51,020 nt of DNA from positions 1 to 51,020 of the forward strand of contig JAFXZF010000001.1 of assembly GCA_017541365.1 (NCBI GenBank). Direction: 5' to 3'. The notes under the pieces are model-generated. The model was not told where the DNA came from, made no database searches, and saw only the letters and a program-made list of their open reading frames with translations. Within the stretch, counting starts at the first letter, position 1, and every line of letters begins with the position of its first letter. The translations under genes and the position numbers were made by a program. Origin of the DNA: Prevotella sp. Its GTDB lineage: Bacteria; Bacteroidota; Bacteroidia; Bacteroidales; Bacteroidaceae. Shown here piece after piece: positions 26,869 to 34,490 of the stretch.

Positions 26869-27902
26869 TGGGTAAGTTTTGTTTATATGCAGATAATAGG
26901 CTTGATGCTCCTTGTGCATTCCTGCAAATGTACAAGTATTCGTATCTTGCAAATTTTATAGAGGATGAAAAGCATAGTAAGGGAAAATCGTCACATAGTG
27001 TTCCCTTAGTGGTTAGTTGTCTAAAAAATGGTGAAGATAGAGTAAGTAAGTTCTCTGTAAAAGAAGAATGCTGTATAAACTGTATGTTTTGCGTGTTTGG
27101 ATGCGTAGGCAATCGTATTCTATTGACAAACAAATTTCATCCCAATAGGTTCTGTTATGATATCTCTGCTAAGGAGCTATCCGAATTGGAAATGGCCTCG
27201 TCAAGTCTATTTAAAGGAACATTCATAAAATTGCCTAAGGTGCCTGTTGGCCTTCTTTCAGTTAAATATAAGTGTTTTGAGGCCTTTACTGCTGTTGACG
27301 AAACGAAGAATATTGCCGTGTGGACAGCAAATGCCATGAAATTTCTAAGCATGTCATTTGAACCTCGCTTGGCATTAGAAGTTGGATTGAGAATTGACCA
27401 AAGAGATAGAGGTGGAAGATTAGATGTTAGTCTTCTGAATATCCGAGACAATTATCTCTTTGTTGCTGAAACAAAAGTTGACTTCAATCATATGATGGCT
27501 GAAGGAAGATATGAGTCTCAAATGGTGGCTTACGAAACAGAACTAGAACAAGTCGAAGATAGAATAAAACGCGCAAAGTTTTTAGTTATCGGAGGTCGCG
27601 AATGTGATTTACTCCCCTCATCAGTACAAGGCTCCACCTCTGGTCCACGAGCAGACTTGTTTTATAGCGTCTTACGTAAACATAAACTTTTCTTTTTTTC
27701 TGCAAATGCTTTGCTCGCTCTAGGATTGCAAAAATTGTACGTCTCAAACAGCGACTACTCCTTGGAGTCTTTATTCCCTATAATCAATAATAATGAGTAT
27801 GTCGGACTTTTATCTTCAGGAGTTGTTACTAGAGAAGGACAAATCATTGCATTAGATAAGATTCTTGATACTGTCAAAAAAACTAGAATACAAGGAAAGT
27901 AG
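26868..27902 (+). CDS. PD-(D/E)XK nuclease with ferredoxin-like Cys cluster; likely restriction endonuclease
   Basis: 344 residues, starting in a TAATG overlap. The N-terminal third contains C69-IN-C72-MF-C75-VFG-C79, the exact CxxCxxCxxxC spacing of a [4Fe-4S] ferredoxin site, with further Cys at 5, 16, 51, 68 and 96. The central part carries a nuclease core: E171, D186 (GGRLDVSLL), E201-T-K203 (FVAETKVDF) and a Q218-MVA-Y222 that matches the QxxxY helix of RecB-like nucleases. The C-terminal third is alpha/beta with no clear motif. Cas4 and AddB also join an Fe-S cluster to this fold but split the cysteines around the nuclease; here the four lie together upstream. Restriction is inferred from the linked methylases. 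Cofactor binding is untested. Confidence 0.82.
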   Translation: MGKFCLYADNRLDAPCAFLQMYKYSYLANFIEDEKHSKGKSSHSVPLVVSCLKNGEDRVSKFSVKEECCINCMFCVFGCVGNRILLTNKFHPNRFCYDISAKELSELEMASSSLFKGTFIKLPKVPVGLLSVKYKCFEAFTAVDETKNIAVWTANAMKFLSMSFEPRLALEVGLRIDQRDRGGRLDVSLLNIRDNYLFVAETKVDFNHMMAEGRYESQMVAYETELEQVEDRIKRAKFLVIGGRECDLLPSSVQGSTSGPRADLFYSVLRKHKLFFFSANALLALGLQKLYVSNSDYSLESLFPIINNNEYVGLLSSGVVTREGQIIALDKILDTVKKTRIQGK

Positions 27903-27934
27903 AAATAACATCAAAGAGTGGAAAAATAAACATC

Positions 27935-27974
27935 ATCGCCTCACTCATCATTGCATGAGTGGGGCGATTTCGTT
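27935..27974 (+). terminator. Terminator ending the restriction-modification cassette
   Basis: ATCGCCTCACTCAT (27935-27948) pairs with ATGAGTGGGGCGAT (27955-27968), one G-T pair, 6-base loop, followed by a weak TTCGTT. The stem shares CGCCyCACTCAT with the terminator at 29518. Confidence 0.7.
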
Positions 27975-28040
27975 AATAGAAGGGTTGTTGCACCATAGCA
28001 TGTTTAATGCCGAAAATTTGGAGAAAAGAAAAAAAGTTCA

Positions 28041-28048
28041 TAAATTTG
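28041..28048 (+). promoter_or_regulatory. Promoter for the DUF4468 gene
   Basis: TAAATTTG followed by CAGG fits the -7 box. The ATG at 28059 is only 10 bases beyond it, so the leader would be about 5 bases or less; a second ATG at 28071 would give a leader of about 15. Confidence 0.6.
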
Positions 28049-28058
28049 CAGGTGTTAA

Positions 28059-28823
28059 ATGAATGAATTGATGAAGACATTATTGATGACTATGATGCTC
28101 GCAATATGCGGGGCTTCGCTGACAGTGGAGGCACAGGTGATGAAGGCTGCCGACTTGGAGAAATATGCTAAGAGCCGTTATGGCGATAAGTGGGTGGATG
28201 CCGCTATGACACTGGCAGGCGATATGAAGTTTGACAAGAACGAGTCGCTTACTTATCAGGAGATAATACAGGCTCCAGGAAAGACTAAGCAGCAACTGTA
28301 TGTGATGCTGAACTACTGGGTGACGGCTACGTTTAAGGATAAGCAGGCGATAACGCTGAACGACAAGGAGGACGGATGCATCATCATATCGTCAACGCTG
28401 GATGCTATCGCCGACCATACGGGTACGCTCTATCGCTATATAGTGAACATAACTCCCGTGATAAGGATTGACATCAAGGACGGCAAGGTGCGTGTGACCT
28501 ATACGGTGCAGAACTATGACGTGGTGAAGGTGGAAAGCGGTGGATGGCTGGGAGGACTGACGAATACTGACAGCAAAGATCAAAACCGCAACAAGGATGT
28601 GTATGCTGACGGCAAACGTATGAATGCCGACAAGACGGACCGCCGACTCTATGACGAGCAATGGGAGATAGTGCGACACTATCCCTTCGTGGAGAAGGAC
28701 CTGCAGAAACGCACCTGCTCAAAGGCTCTCGTGATGACTCACGCTTACTCTAATGCCATAATGGACAAAATAGAGGAAGCGGTGAAGAACGGCCTCATAG
28801 GCAATGAGGACGATAACTGGTAA
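28059..28823 (+). CDS. Secreted DUF4468 domain protein
   Basis: 254 residues. A signal peptide is present (MKTLLMTMMLAICGASLTVEA, cleaved after VEA-Q if the second ATG is used). The middle (residues ~75-150) is the beta-alpha-beta region typical of DUF4468, a periplasmic Bacteroidota domain of unknown function, with DGCIIISST and TYTVQNYDV strands. The start could be 28059 or 28071. It is followed closely by a LolA-like gene with its own promoter. Confidence 0.75.
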   Translation: MNELMKTLLMTMMLAICGASLTVEAQVMKAADLEKYAKSRYGDKWVDAAMTLAGDMKFDKNESLTYQEIIQAPGKTKQQLYVMLNYWVTATFKDKQAITLNDKEDGCIIISSTLDAIADHTGTLYRYIVNITPVIRIDIKDGKVRVTYTVQNYDVVKVESGGWLGGLTNTDSKDQNRNKDVYADGKRMNADKTDRRLYDEQWEIVRHYPFVEKDLQKRTCSKALVMTHAYSNAIMDKIEEAVKNGLIGNEDDNW

Positions 28824-28861
28824 GTTTTCCCTAAAAATTTGGAGGAGAGAGAGATTTTTTG

Positions 28862-28869
28862 TACCTTTG
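28862..28869 (+). promoter_or_regulatory. Promoter for the LolA-like gene
   Basis: TACCTTTG is a good -7 box, with the ATG at 28879 only nine bases after it, again implying a nearly leaderless mRNA. Confidence 0.65.
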
Positions 28870-28878
28870 CGGGGAAAT

Positions 28879-29511
28879 ATGAGAAATGTCTTTTTATATA
28901 TGGTGTTGGCGCTGATGATGTGCGCCAACGTTACTTCGGAGGCGAAGAAGAAACCGTCGGCCGATAGTCCGAATGCTCAGCAGGCGAAGCACCTGTTTAT
29001 GCAGGCGTGGCAAAGGACCTTCAGCAGTCAGGGGGCTACGCTGCACTATAAGGTGAATGTGGCTAATCTGTATAAAACGGAGGGCACGATATGGTATAAG
29101 GGTAAGAAGAGCAGGTATGTGTCGAAGAACAGCAAGGGATGGAATGATGGCGTGACGGCATATATCACGAAGGAGAAAAAGAAGGTGGTGGAGATACACC
29201 ATGGTACGGAGAAGGGAAAGTATGAGGAGAAATTTACCTTCGAGCCTGATAACTACACGTATAGCGTGACTCGCGAAGATGAGGGTCTGCTGGTGACGCT
29301 AAAGGCGAAGAAGGGTGTTGACGGGGTGAAGGAGGCTAAGGTGCTGTTGGACCTGGCGACTCATAATCCGAAGCGTATCAGGGTGAAGGTTGCCTTCTTG
29401 TGGGCAACGATAAATATCTCTAACTTCAAGTCGGGTGGCATAGATGACAGTATGTTTGTCTTCCCACGGGCACAGTACAGTGGATATGAATTTGTAGATA
29501 AGAGGGAGTAA
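28879..29511 (+). CDS. LolA-like secreted protein
   Basis: 210 residues from ATG 28879; a longer upstream frame would cross the promoter. The signal peptide is MRNVFLYMVLALMMCANVTS. The mature part is beta-rich and ends SNFKSGGIDDSMFVFPRAQY ... VDKR, the closing pattern of LolA-fold proteins in Bacteroidota (F.FP...Y....VD.R). LolA carries lipoproteins across the periplasm; stand-alone LolA-like proteins of this size have unknown cargo. It ends just before a strong terminator. Confidence 0.7.
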   Translation: MRNVFLYMVLALMMCANVTSEAKKKPSADSPNAQQAKHLFMQAWQRTFSSQGATLHYKVNVANLYKTEGTIWYKGKKSRYVSKNSKGWNDGVTAYITKEKKKVVEIHHGTEKGKYEEKFTFEPDNYTYSVTREDEGLLVTLKAKKGVDGVKEAKVLLDLATHNPKRIRVKVAFLWATINISNFKSGGIDDSMFVFPRAQYSGYEFVDKRE

Positions 29512-29517
29512 CAACGG

Positions 29518-29567
29518 TTCGCCCCACTCATCAATGGATGGGTGGGGCGAATTTGTTTTTTTTTTAT
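29518..29567 (+). terminator. Terminator with 15-bp stem and nine-T run
   Basis: TTCGCCCCACTCATC (29518-29532) pairs with GATGGGTGGGGCGAA (29537-29551), one G-T pair, 4-base loop, then TTTG and a long T-run to 29565. It overlaps the stop of the convergent M20 gene. Confidence 0.9.
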
Positions 29568-30640
29568 GCGAGCAACTTGAGGTAGGTGTCTATGGCATGC
29601 TGAATCTCGCTGATGCAGATGTACTCATCGGCGGAGTGGGAACGGCTACTCTCGCCTGGACCGAGCTTGAAGCTGGGGAAACGCATGAGGGCTTGGTCGG
29701 AGAGGGTGGGGGAGCCGAAGGGCTGCATGCCGAGTGCGGAGAACTTCTTCTGGTAGTCACGAAGTGACGTATCGTCTTCGCTGCTGAACAGCGAAGAACT
29801 GTGCAGATGGAAGGAGCGTGCCTTGAGGTCGCTCTTTAGTTTGCTCTGCAGGAACTCGAATATCTCCTCGTTGGTGTATAGCTCGTTGGAGCGAACGTCG
29901 ATGGTGAAGCGACACTCATCGGGCACGACATTGTGCTGGGTGCCGCTATTGAGGATGGTGCACTGCATCTTGGTCTCGCCGAGGAGGGGTGAGACGCGTT
30001 GGAACTTATAGTCGCGTATAAACAGCAGGTCGTCGAGGGCTTGGTAGATAGCATTGATACCCTCGCCACGAGCGGCATGACCACTCTTGCCGTGGGCTAC
30101 GCCGTCGATGACCATGAGGCCGCGCTCGGCGATGGCGGGTTGCATGCCGGTGGGTTCGCCGACGATAGCTACGTCAACCTTAGGAAGTGAAGGGAGCACG
30201 GCACGAATGCCGCCAGCTCCGCTGACCTCTTCCTCGCATGAGGCGAGGTAGATATAGTTCGCACTGTGAACTGTGAACTGTGAACTGTGAACTGCCCTAA
30301 ACACCTGCAAGAGGCTCACCAGTCCACCACCGCAGTCATTGGAACCGAGACCGTAGAGGCGGTCACCCTCTATGGTGGGGGTGAAGGGGTCGCGAGTCCA
30401 TGTGGAGACGGGCTTGACGGTGTCGATATGGGCATTGAGGAGTATGGTGGGACGGCTGTCGTCCCATGATGATGACTTTATGAGCAGGTTATTGCCTATG
30501 CGCTCCGGCTCGTAGCCGTAGCTGTGCATGGCTTGCTCCATTATGTCGGCTGCTGCACTCTCGTCGCGGCTTATGGATGGGGTGGCGATGAGTTGTTTGA
30601 GCAGTGCTACTGCATCATTGACGTATTGGTCGATGGTCAT
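29564..30640 (-). CDS. M20 family deacylase, acetylornithine deacetylase-like
   Basis: 358 residues from the ATG at 30640; a longer frame exists but adds a non-family leader across the promoter. Metal ligands are visible in LLNAHIDTVKP (His-x-Asp), GSNDCGGGLVSLL (bridging Asp), ASCEEEVSGAG (catalytic Glu pair) and AIVGEPTG. SGHAARGEGINAI is the lid-domain signature. Such enzymes hydrolyse N-acyl amino acids; in Bacteroidota the relative at this level may act on N-acetyl- or N-succinyl-ornithine, so the substrate is not fixed. About ten residues (AVHSSQFTVHSANY) before the catalytic Glu motif are encoded by a 7-bp tandem repeat and look inserted. Confidence 0.88.
   Translation of the reverse strand: MTIDQYVNDAVALLKQLIATPSISRDESAAADIMEQAMHSYGYEPERIGNNLLIKSSSWDDSRPTILLNAHIDTVKPVSTWTRDPFTPTIEGDRLYGLGSNDCGGGLVSLLQVFRAVHSSQFTVHSANYIYLASCEEEVSGAGGIRAVLPSLPKVDVAIVGEPTGMQPAIAERGLMVIDGVAHGKSGHAARGEGINAIYQALDDLLFIRDYKFQRVSPLLGETKMQCTILNSGTQHNVVPDECRFTIDVRSNELYTNEEIFEFLQSKLKSDLKARSFHLHSSSLFSSEDDTSLRDYQKKFSALGMQPFGSPTLSDQALMRFPSFKLGPGESSRSHSADEYICISEIQHAIDTYLKLLA
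30263..30294 (-). repeat. 7-bp tandem repeat (ACTGTGA, over four copies) inside the M20 deacylase gene
   Basis: The plus strand reads ACTGTGA four times in a row plus ACTG. On the coding strand it gives SSQFTVHS-type peptide. Seven is not a multiple of three, so gain or loss of one unit would shift the frame. Confidence 0.85.
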
Positions 30641-30668
30641 GGTGAGTTTTTTGTTATCGTTAGTTTTG

Positions 30669-30716
30669 CAAAGGTAGTAAATAAATTCATAATTCATAAT
30701 TCATAATTCACAATTA
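30669..30716 (-). promoter_or_regulatory. Promoter for the M20 deacylase and adjacent AT filler repeat
   Basis: On the minus strand TACCTTTG is read at 30676-30669, about 30 bases before the start. Just upstream, 30685-30716 holds four imperfect copies of AATTCATA(C), a short-word repeat of the kind seen in several spacers of this window. Confidence 0.65.
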
Positions 30717-30725
30717 TATTAAAAG

Positions 30726-30757
30726 TTTGCTCATTTTATACTTTTTTTGTAAATTTG
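30726..30757 (+). promoter_or_regulatory. Promoter for the acyl-CoA ligase gene
   Basis: TTTG (30726-30729) and TAAATTTG (30750-30757) are 20 bases apart, matching the -33 and -7 elements of Bacteroidota promoters. The ATG at 30793 follows. Confidence 0.7.
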
Positions 30758-30792
30758 CATTCAAAATTGATATGTGATAAAAACGTATTGCC

Positions 30793-32601
30793 ATGCAAAC
30801 AGTGTGTCATTTAGCGTTGCTGCCTCACGAGCAGGCAAAGAAATATGGTGACAGGACAGTCTTTGAGTATAAGGACTTTGGGGGCACCGTATGGAGAAAG
30901 GTATCGTGGAACGAGTTTTCGGAGAGCGTAATGAAGGTGTCGAATGCCCTGCTGAATCTGGGTGTGAAAGCGCAGGAGAATATCGGAGTGTTCTCGCAGA
31001 ACGCCCTGCAGTACTTCTACACCGACTTTGGTGCCTTCGGAGTGAGAGCCGTGACGATACCGTTCTATGCCACGAGTTCGGAGCAGCAGTTGCAGTATGT
31101 CGTCAACGATGCGCAGATACGTATAATGTTTGTCGGCGAACAGGAGCAGTATGACAAGGCTCGTAGGGTGCAGGCGCTGTGCTCCACACTGGAGAGGATA
31201 GTGATATATGATGCATCGGTGACGCTGGCGGAGCATGACGTGACATCGATATACTTCAACGATTTCATGAAACAGGGTGAGGGACTGCCACGTCAGACAG
31301 AGGTAGAGCGGCTGTGGAACGAACTTAATGATGACGATATCGCCAACATACTATATACCTCGGGCACTACGGGAGAGTCAAAGGGAGTGGTGCTTACCTG
31401 CGGACAGTATGCTGCTGCCTTTAAGGCCAACAACGAGTGTGTGCCTGTGGGAGAGGATGACAGAGTGATAACATTTCTGCCCATAGCGCATATCTTTGAA
31501 AGGGGATGGGACTTCCTGGCACTGACGGAAGGCAGCATGCTGATAATCAATACTGACCCTCGTGAGATACAGAAGTCGATGAAGGAGACACACCCAACGT
31601 GTATGTCGGCGGTGCCACGCTTCTGGGAGAAGGTGTATGCTGGCATACAGGACAAGATAGACTCGTCATCGCCTATGCACCAGAAACTGTTCAGGGAGGC
31701 ACTGGCGATAGGCAAGAAATATAACGTGGAGTGTAAGGCGCACGGCAAACGCCCGTCACTGCTCCTCGCCATGAAGTACAAGGCGATAGACAAGACGCTG
31801 CTGGCGCTGGTGAGAAAACAGTTTGGACTGGTGAAGCCCAACATATTTCCTACGGCGGGCGCCGTGGTGTCGCCTGAGGTGGAGACATTCGTGCACAGCC
31901 TGGGACTGAACATGATAGTGGGATACGGACTGACGGAGAGCCTCGCCACGGTATCGTGCGACCATAAGGACGAACCTTATACTATAGGCTCTGTGGGACG
32001 CCCCATCAACGGCATCGACGTGAAGATAGGGGAGAACGACGAGATACTGCTCAAGGGACCTACGATAACGCGTGGATACTACAAACGCGAGACGCTTAAC
32101 AAAGAGTCGTTTACGGAGGATGGATATTTCCGTACGGGGGATGCTGGATACATACGTGACGGCGAACTATTCCTGACGGAGCGCATAAAGGACCTATACA
32201 AGACATCCAACGGCAAGTACATAGCACCACAGGCGGTGGAGTCGAAACTGCTGGTGGATAAGTTTATAGAACAAATAGTGGTGATAGCTGAGGAACGTAA
32301 GTTTGTCTCTGCGCTGATAGTACCAGCATACCCTATGCTGGAGGAGTATGCTCGTGAATATAACATACCATTTGAGGGACGTGAGGATCTATGCCGCAAC
32401 GCAAAGATAATAAAGATGCTCGCGGAACGTATAGACACTCTGCAGCAGGGATTGGCAGGCTACGAACAGGTGAAACGCTTCACACTGCTTACCGCACCGT
32501 TTACCATGGAGAGTGGGGAACTGACCAACACACTGAAGACACGCCGCCCCGTAGTGATAAAAAACTACGCTGAAATCATTGAACAGATGTACAATGATTA
32601 A
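30793..32601 (+). CDS. Long-chain fatty acid-CoA ligase (AMP-forming)
   Basis: 602 residues. The adenylate-forming signature ILYTSGTTGESKGVVLT (near residue 190) binds ATP, GYGLTESLATVSC is the A5 motif, and YFRTGDAGYIRDGELFLTER the A7-A8 hinge. The C-terminal catalytic Lys region is SGELTNTLKTRRP. It activates fatty acids to acyl-CoA for lipid synthesis or breakdown. Length and motifs fit the FadD15/long-chain type. Confidence 0.92.
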   Translation: MQTVCHLALLPHEQAKKYGDRTVFEYKDFGGTVWRKVSWNEFSESVMKVSNALLNLGVKAQENIGVFSQNALQYFYTDFGAFGVRAVTIPFYATSSEQQLQYVVNDAQIRIMFVGEQEQYDKARRVQALCSTLERIVIYDASVTLAEHDVTSIYFNDFMKQGEGLPRQTEVERLWNELNDDDIANILYTSGTTGESKGVVLTCGQYAAAFKANNECVPVGEDDRVITFLPIAHIFERGWDFLALTEGSMLIINTDPREIQKSMKETHPTCMSAVPRFWEKVYAGIQDKIDSSSPMHQKLFREALAIGKKYNVECKAHGKRPSLLLAMKYKAIDKTLLALVRKQFGLVKPNIFPTAGAVVSPEVETFVHSLGLNMIVGYGLTESLATVSCDHKDEPYTIGSVGRPINGIDVKIGENDEILLKGPTITRGYYKRETLNKESFTEDGYFRTGDAGYIRDGELFLTERIKDLYKTSNGKYIAPQAVESKLLVDKFIEQIVVIAEERKFVSALIVPAYPMLEEYAREYNIPFEGREDLCRNAKIIKMLAERIDTLQQGLAGYEQVKRFTLLTAPFTMESGELTNTLKTRRPVVIKNYAEIIEQMYND

Positions 32602-32624
32602 TTAGGAATTTCTAATTAAAAAAG

Positions 32625-33743
32625 ATGATAACACAGGAACAACTGAAGGATGTGATGGACAGGGCGGATGCTCTGTATAAATATCTGGACATAGATAGAA
32701 AGAAGATAGAGTACGAGGAGGAAGACCTCCGTACGCAGGCTCCAGACTTCTGGGATGACCCAGAGAGGGCAAGGGCACAGATGAAGGTGGTGGGCGAACT
32801 GAAGAAGTGGCTCGACGGCTACAAAGAGGTGCGCACTGCTACGGATGAGGTGCAGCTGGCGATGGAGTTTTATAAGGATGAGATGGTCACCGAACAGGAG
32901 GTGGACGTGGCATACGAACGTGCCATAAAGGCTATAGAAGACCTTGAGCTGAAGAATATGCTGCGACAGGAGGAAGACCCCATGGACGCTGTGCTGAAGA
33001 TAAATTCTGGTGCTGGTGGCACTGAGGCACAGGACTGGGCACAGATGCTGATGCGTATGTACATACGCTGGGCTGAAAAGGGTGGCTACAAGGTGACCGT
33101 GGTGGATCTGCTCGAGGCTGACGATGCCGGCATAAAAACTGTCACCATGCAGATAGAGAACCAAGGCGAGGCAGACTATGCGTATGGTTACTTGAAGTCG
33201 GAAAGCGGCGTACACCGTTTGGTGCGGGTCAGCCCGTATAATGCCCAAGGTAAACGTATGACGAGTTTTGCATCGGTGTTTGTGACACCTCTCATCGATG
33301 ACACTATAGAAGTGGAGATAGACCCTGCAAGGATATCATGGGATACCTTCCGCTCATCAGGTGCCGGCGGACAGAACGTCAACAAGGTGGAGACGGGTGT
33401 CAGAGTGCGTTATATGTACCAAGACCCCGACACGGGCGAGGAGGAGGAGATACTCATCGCCAACACTGAATCGCGCAAACAACAGCAGAATCGTGAGAAT
33501 GCTCTACGACTGCTGAAGTCACAACTCTATGACCGTGCCATGAAGAAAAGACTGGAGGCACAGGCAGCGATAGAGGCGGGAAAGAAGAAGATAGAGTGGG
33601 GTAGTCAGATACGTTCGTACGTCTTTGACGACCGACGTGTGAAAGACCATCGCACGGGATATCAGACTGCAGATGTCGATGGGGTGATGGATGGTAAGAT
33701 AGACGGCTTTATCAAAGCATACCTGATGGAAGAACAAAACTAA
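32625..33743 (+). CDS. prfB: Peptide chain release factor 2
   Basis: 372 residues. The GGQ loop is SGAGGQNVNKVETGVR (near residue 250), and VHRLVRVSPYNAQGKR holds the stop-reading tripeptide, here SPY where the E. coli factor has SPF. GTEAQDWAQMLMRMY is a family signature. It releases peptides at UGA and UAA. The frame is open from ATG 32625 through the place where many bacteria have an in-frame TGA and +1 shift: here TATCTGGAC replaces TATCTTTGAC, so the autoregulatory frameshift is absent. Confidence 0.96.
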   Translation: MITQEQLKDVMDRADALYKYLDIDRKKIEYEEEDLRTQAPDFWDDPERARAQMKVVGELKKWLDGYKEVRTATDEVQLAMEFYKDEMVTEQEVDVAYERAIKAIEDLELKNMLRQEEDPMDAVLKINSGAGGTEAQDWAQMLMRMYIRWAEKGGYKVTVVDLLEADDAGIKTVTMQIENQGEADYAYGYLKSESGVHRLVRVSPYNAQGKRMTSFASVFVTPLIDDTIEVEIDPARISWDTFRSSGAGGQNVNKVETGVRVRYMYQDPDTGEEEEILIANTESRKQQQNRENALRLLKSQLYDRAMKKRLEAQAAIEAGKKKIEWGSQIRSYVFDDRRVKDHRTGYQTADVDGVMDGKIDGFIKAYLMEEQN

Positions 33744-33774
33744 GAATAATAATAACTAAACAACGTAAAGAATC

Positions 33775-33930
33775 ATGAGCAACTTTAAACATGCAAAGCG
33801 TGATGCCAAGAAGGCTGCATACGCTGAAAAACAACAGAAGCATCAGAAAAACGTGATAAACTGGATATTCGGCGTACTGATAGCACTGGGCGTGCTGTAT
33901 GCTGTATATACTATTATATCAGTGGGATAG
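33775..33930 (+). CDS. Small single-span membrane protein (51 residues)
   Basis: It starts 31 bases after prfB. The first ~25 residues are strongly basic (SNFKHAKRDAKKAAYAEKQQ), then one membrane span (INWIFGVLIALGVLYAVYTI) to near the end. Small proteins of this plan follow prfB in related genomes as far as I recall; the function is unknown. Codon use matches its neighbours and the CYTH gene follows within six bases, supporting a real gene. Confidence 0.7.
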   Translation: MSNFKHAKRDAKKAAYAEKQQKHQKNVINWIFGVLIALGVLYAVYTIISVG

Positions 33931-33936
33931 TTAACA

Positions 33937-34434
33937 GTGGCACAGGAGATAGAACGTAAGTTTCTGGTAAAACGTGACGGCACTTTCAGAGATGAGGCGT
34001 CGTCGTCGTCAATCATCGCCCAGGGCTATATGGATGTCAATGGCGCAACGGTGCGCATACGGTTGCGAGATGACAAGGCATATCTCACGATAAAGAGCCC
34101 CTCACGTGATGGAGGACTGTCACGATATGAGTTTGAACGTGAGATACCTATAGCTGATGCCCGTGAGATGCTGAAACTATGTCATGGCGGACTGGTAGAA
34201 AAAGTGCGTTACCTCGTGCCATATGGGGGACATACCTTTGAGGTCGATGAGTTTAAAGGTGCCAATGAGGGACTGCTCCTCGCAGAAGTGGAACTGCGTG
34301 ATGCTGATGAGGCGTACACCAAACCTGACTGGCTCGGACCAGAGGTGACGGGCGACAGACATTTCTACAATAAGGGTTTGCTTAAGAACCCTTACCCCCT
34401 TTGGAAACATTTAGTCCCAAAAGAGTACCAATAA
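33937..34434 (+). CDS. CYTH domain protein (triphosphatase/adenylate cyclase superfamily)
   Basis: 165 residues from GTG 33937. EIERKFLV gives the ExExK-type motif at the N-terminus, TVRIRLRDDKAYLTIK the triphosphate-binding strands, YEFEREIP and FEVDEFKG further acidic strands, and AEVELRDADEA the metal-binding end. Short bacterial CYTH proteins usually hydrolyse inorganic tripolyphosphate; cyclase activity is less likely. It forms a small unit with prfB. Confidence 0.9.
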   Translation: MAQEIERKFLVKRDGTFRDEASSSSIIAQGYMDVNGATVRIRLRDDKAYLTIKSPSRDGGLSRYEFEREIPIADAREMLKLCHGGLVEKVRYLVPYGGHTFEVDEFKGANEGLLLAEVELRDADEAYTKPDWLGPEVTGDRHFYNKGLLKNPYPLWKHLVPKEYQ

Positions 34435-34465
34435 AAAAAGCGCTACCCATCGGCAGCGCTTTTTT
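34433..34465. terminator. Bidirectional terminator between convergent genes
   Basis: A seven-A run, AGCGCT (34439-34444), a 10-base loop, AGCGCT (34455-34460) and a six-T run. It serves both the CYTH gene and the EnvC-like operon. Confidence 0.85.
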
Positions 34466-34490
34466 GTATCTATCATCTATTATCTGTCAT

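Noticed and set aside
28059..29511. DUF4468 and LolA-like genes as part of the defence cassette
   Set aside because: They have signal peptides, host-like composition, their own promoters, and a terminator separates them from the cassette.
32625..32720. Programmed +1 frameshift in prfB
   Set aside because: The reading frame is continuous and no in-frame TGA occurs at the usual site.
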